Below, one piece after another: positions 62,286 through 64,000 of a DNA stretch of 64,000 nucleotides (position 1 is the first letter of the stretch; each line of letters opens with the position of its first letter). A program made the translations under genes and the position numbers. The notes under the pieces were generated by a model that saw only the letters and a list, made by a program, of their open reading frames with translations, made no database searches and had not been told where the DNA came from. Source of the DNA: Candidatus Thorarchaeota archaeon MP8T_1 (lineage in GTDB: Archaea; Asgardarchaeota; Thorarchaeia; Thorarchaeales; Thorarchaeaceae); NCBI GenBank assembly GCA_002825465.1, contig PJER01000007.1, positions 1 to 64,000 of the forward strand, in the 5' to 3' direction.

Positions 62286-64000
62286 ATGACAACCGATGTA
62301 TCAACTCAAGTGACTCGCCTTCTTAACCAAGCTGGAATGCGGCCTCGTGGTGTTCAGAGTGACTCAATATCGAAAGGTCTCTTAGATGGTCAAAGCATTA
62401 TGGTTTCCTCGCCGACTGGATCAGGAAAGACCTTGGTTGGGGAGATGGCATTGCTCAGAGCTGTGGCATCTGAAAAGAAAGGTCTCTTTCTCGTTCCCCT
62501 TAGAGCATTGGCTGTTCAGGTATTCAAAACAATGAAGGAGCGATATGAACACCTAGGTGTCATAATCGGTTTAAGCACTGGTGATTACCAGAATAGCGGA
62601 GACGAACTATCCAAATTTGACATTATTGTGACCACATACGAAAGAGCGGACTCCCTTCTAAGAAGAAGAAGCAGCTGGCTATCAGACCTTGGAACTGTAG
62701 TTATAGATGAGATTCAGACCCTTTCTGATATTGGACGTGGGGCACGTCTTGAGAGCCTCATCATTCGATTACGAAGTTCGATTGAGGACTTGCAGATTGT
62801 GGCTCTCTCTGCAACAACAGGATTCCCTGACGAGTTAGCTGAATGGCTTGGTTGTAAGCTGGTCGAGTCAGATGAGCGTCCAGTTCCTCTCGTACACAAG
62901 GTGGTGACCAGTAGTAATCGAGCTCAGAGCCTTCGTAAGCTTGTCATGACGACAGTACAGGGGAATGGACAGGCAATCGTCTTTCACAGGACTCGACGAG
63001 AAGCAGAAGCACAGGCACGCAGACTAGCAGAGGATGTTGGTAGACAATTTACATCTGAAGAGAAAAAGAATCTCGATCAGGACTTGGGTTCTGTGGAAAA
63101 CTGGAATGTTGTCCTCCCACAAGACCTAAGGACTCTACTACACAATGGGATTGCCTATCATCATGCTGGATTGAGTTACAACTCACGTCGAACTGTCGAG
63201 CGGCTATTCAGGCAGGGAGAAATCAAAGTAATATGTGCGACAACAACCCTTGCAGCAGGAATGGATTTACCAGCTCGAACAGTCGTTCTCTCAAATTTCA
63301 AGTCACCAGCTGATTATCGACAACTTCTCTCTGCAAACTCTGTTCATCAGATGCTAGGTAGAGCAGGACGACCATCTCATGATAAGATTGGCTTTGGTGT
63401 GATCCTTGCTGGTAGTACTGGAGAAACTGAAGAAGCTAAACGTCGATATTTCGAGACTCAGATTGATGAGAAAGGAAAGGAGACCCTGATTCCCAAATAC
63501 GACCGCATCAATAGCACCCTTGGACAGGCTGGGTCTCTTGCTGAGCAATTACTAGTTGTACTTGATATGCTTGGCACAGCAAGCATCGAAGAGATTGAGG
63601 AAGGAATCTTTGGCAATTCATTTCTTATTCATTGTGCAATACGTGATTCTAAATCTCCCATGCGAGTTCTTCAATTAGGTGAGATCTCTGCAAAGATTGT
63701 AATTGAACGACACGCCCTTCCTGAAACCGTTCAAGCTGCTCGCAGAAATGTCCTAGGAAAGACAATCCTTAGAGAGAAGAATGAGACTGTGATTGGAGGG
63801 ATTGTTAGCGGTCTCGACGGTGGACAATGTACTTGCAGATTTTCCGCAAGACTCTCTGTAAATGGTACAGTAGAGGGACCAATGTGCTCATGTGGCACTC
63901 CAGTAGATGATGATGGAATTCTATGTCATCACCTAGTTGCATTGGGTATGGCTGCTGCTACCGAACTTGGGAACATGGCAGATTATGTGATTCCGCTCTC
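62286..64000 (+). CDS. Ski2/Hel308-like helicase with SWIM zinc finger (3' end outside window)
   Basis: No stop up to the window edge; about 571 residues are visible. Helicase motifs: SSPTGSGKT (41-49), VPLRALA, DEIQ (141-144) instead of DEIH, LSATT, YHHAGLS and MLGRAGRPS. The gene then has CTC (515-517) and CSC-x10-CHH (534-549), which fits the SWIM pattern CxCx(n)CxH. Hel308 normally has no SWIM finger. It follows the membrane ATPase-like gene by two bases. Expected to unwind or remodel forks or recombination intermediates. Confidence 0.85.
   Translation, partial: MTTDVSTQVTRLLNQAGMRPRGVQSDSISKGLLDGQSIMVSSPTGSGKTLVGEMALLRAVASEKKGLFLVPLRALAVQVFKTMKERYEHLGVIIGLSTGDYQNSGDELSKFDIIVTTYERADSLLRRRSSWLSDLGTVVIDEIQTLSDIGRGARLESLIIRLRSSIEDLQIVALSATTGFPDELAEWLGCKLVESDERPVPLVHKVVTSSNRAQSLRKLVMTTVQGNGQAIVFHRTRREAEAQARRLAEDVGRQFTSEEKKNLDQDLGSVENWNVVLPQDLRTLLHNGIAYHHAGLSYNSRRTVERLFRQGEIKVICATTTLAAGMDLPARTVVLSNFKSPADYRQLLSANSVHQMLGRAGRPSHDKIGFGVILAGSTGETEEAKRRYFETQIDEKGKETLIPKYDRINSTLGQAGSLAEQLLVVLDMLGTASIEEIEEGIFGNSFLIHCAIRDSKSPMRVLQLGEISAKIVIERHALPETVQAARRNVLGKTILREKNETVIGGIVSGLDGGQCTCRFSARLSVNGTVEGPMCSCGTPVDDDGILCHHLVALGMAAATELGNMADYVIPL

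Noticed and set aside
1..64000. tRNA, rRNA, CRISPR repeats, insertion sequences or integrase genes
   Set aside because: I looked for cloverleaf patterns, regular direct repeats, transposase motifs and terminal inverted repeats and saw none; a dedicated RNA search could still find a small RNA.

Overview
This window reads as chromosomal DNA of a mesophilic-type archaeon, most plausibly an Asgard archaeon close to Thorarchaeia. The archaeal assignment rests on seen content: a TFB-like cyclin-fold protein, Mre11/Rad50-type proteins, RadA-, XPD- and Ski2/Hel308-type proteins, an archaeal COG1340-like coiled-coil protein, DUF99, a tungsten aldehyde:ferredoxin oxidoreductase, TATA-like boxes, and many GTG/TTG starts preceded by GGTGA or GGAGG. 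Two Roadblock/LC7 proteins, one of them a tandem, favour an Asgard lineage but do not prove it. No rRNA, tRNA, CRISPR array, insertion sequence or phage gene was recognised. Genes are dense, strands alternate often, and many transcription units end in perfect GC-rich hairpins.

Layout. 1-7.8 kb: end of an amino-acid permease, then a hydantoin-type module of two DUF917 paralogues and an Asp/Glu/hydantoin racemase, with a phosphoesterase and a nucleotidyltransferase-like protein. A TATA box framed by two ACTAGT palindromes precedes the first DUF917 gene. 7.8-12.6 kb (minus): MFS exporter, F420/flavin-type LLM oxidoreductase, aldehyde:ferredoxin oxidoreductase and its polyferredoxin. 12.8-25.7 kb: mixed single genes, including a DegT aminotransferase, a gingipain-like clan CD peptidase without a signal peptide, dodecin, a TFB-like protein without a zinc ribbon, a CPBP protease, a subtilase, Roadblock, DUF99, an HD hydrolase and a BMP-type binding protein. 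25.8-35.9 kb: tandem Roadblock protein, double winged-helix regulator, GlmS, ATP-grasp ligase, coiled-coil protein, a DMT transporter fused to an Lrp-type RAM domain next to a free RAM protein, an ABC exporter and a gamma-carbonic-anhydrase-like protein. 36-45.5 kb: uncharacterised membrane and cytosolic proteins, a secreted lamin-tail plus gluzincin protein, and a FAD/NAD oxidoreductase. 45.6-48 kb: an Mre11-like nuclease and a very short, hook-less Rad50-like ATPase. 48-53 kb: a CPBP protease, a membrane protein and two tandem GH3-type acyl-adenylating enzymes.

The most striking region is 53.6-64 kb: ten tightly packed, often overlapping plus-strand genes. They encode two unknown proteins, a divergent RadA/Rad51-family ATPase, a zinc-ribbon/winged-helix protein, an unknown protein, an XPD-like Fe-S helicase, a two-TM protein, a small protein, a membrane-anchored HerA/VirB4-like protein whose P-loop has lost its GK[ST], and a Ski2/Hel308-like helicase carrying a SWIM zinc finger and running off the window. 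I infer a dedicated, possibly membrane-tethered recombination or DNA-processing system. The link between SWIM proteins and Rad51 paralogues in the eukaryotic Shu complex and the VirB4-like part of crenarchaeal DNA import (Ced) are the closest known parallels.
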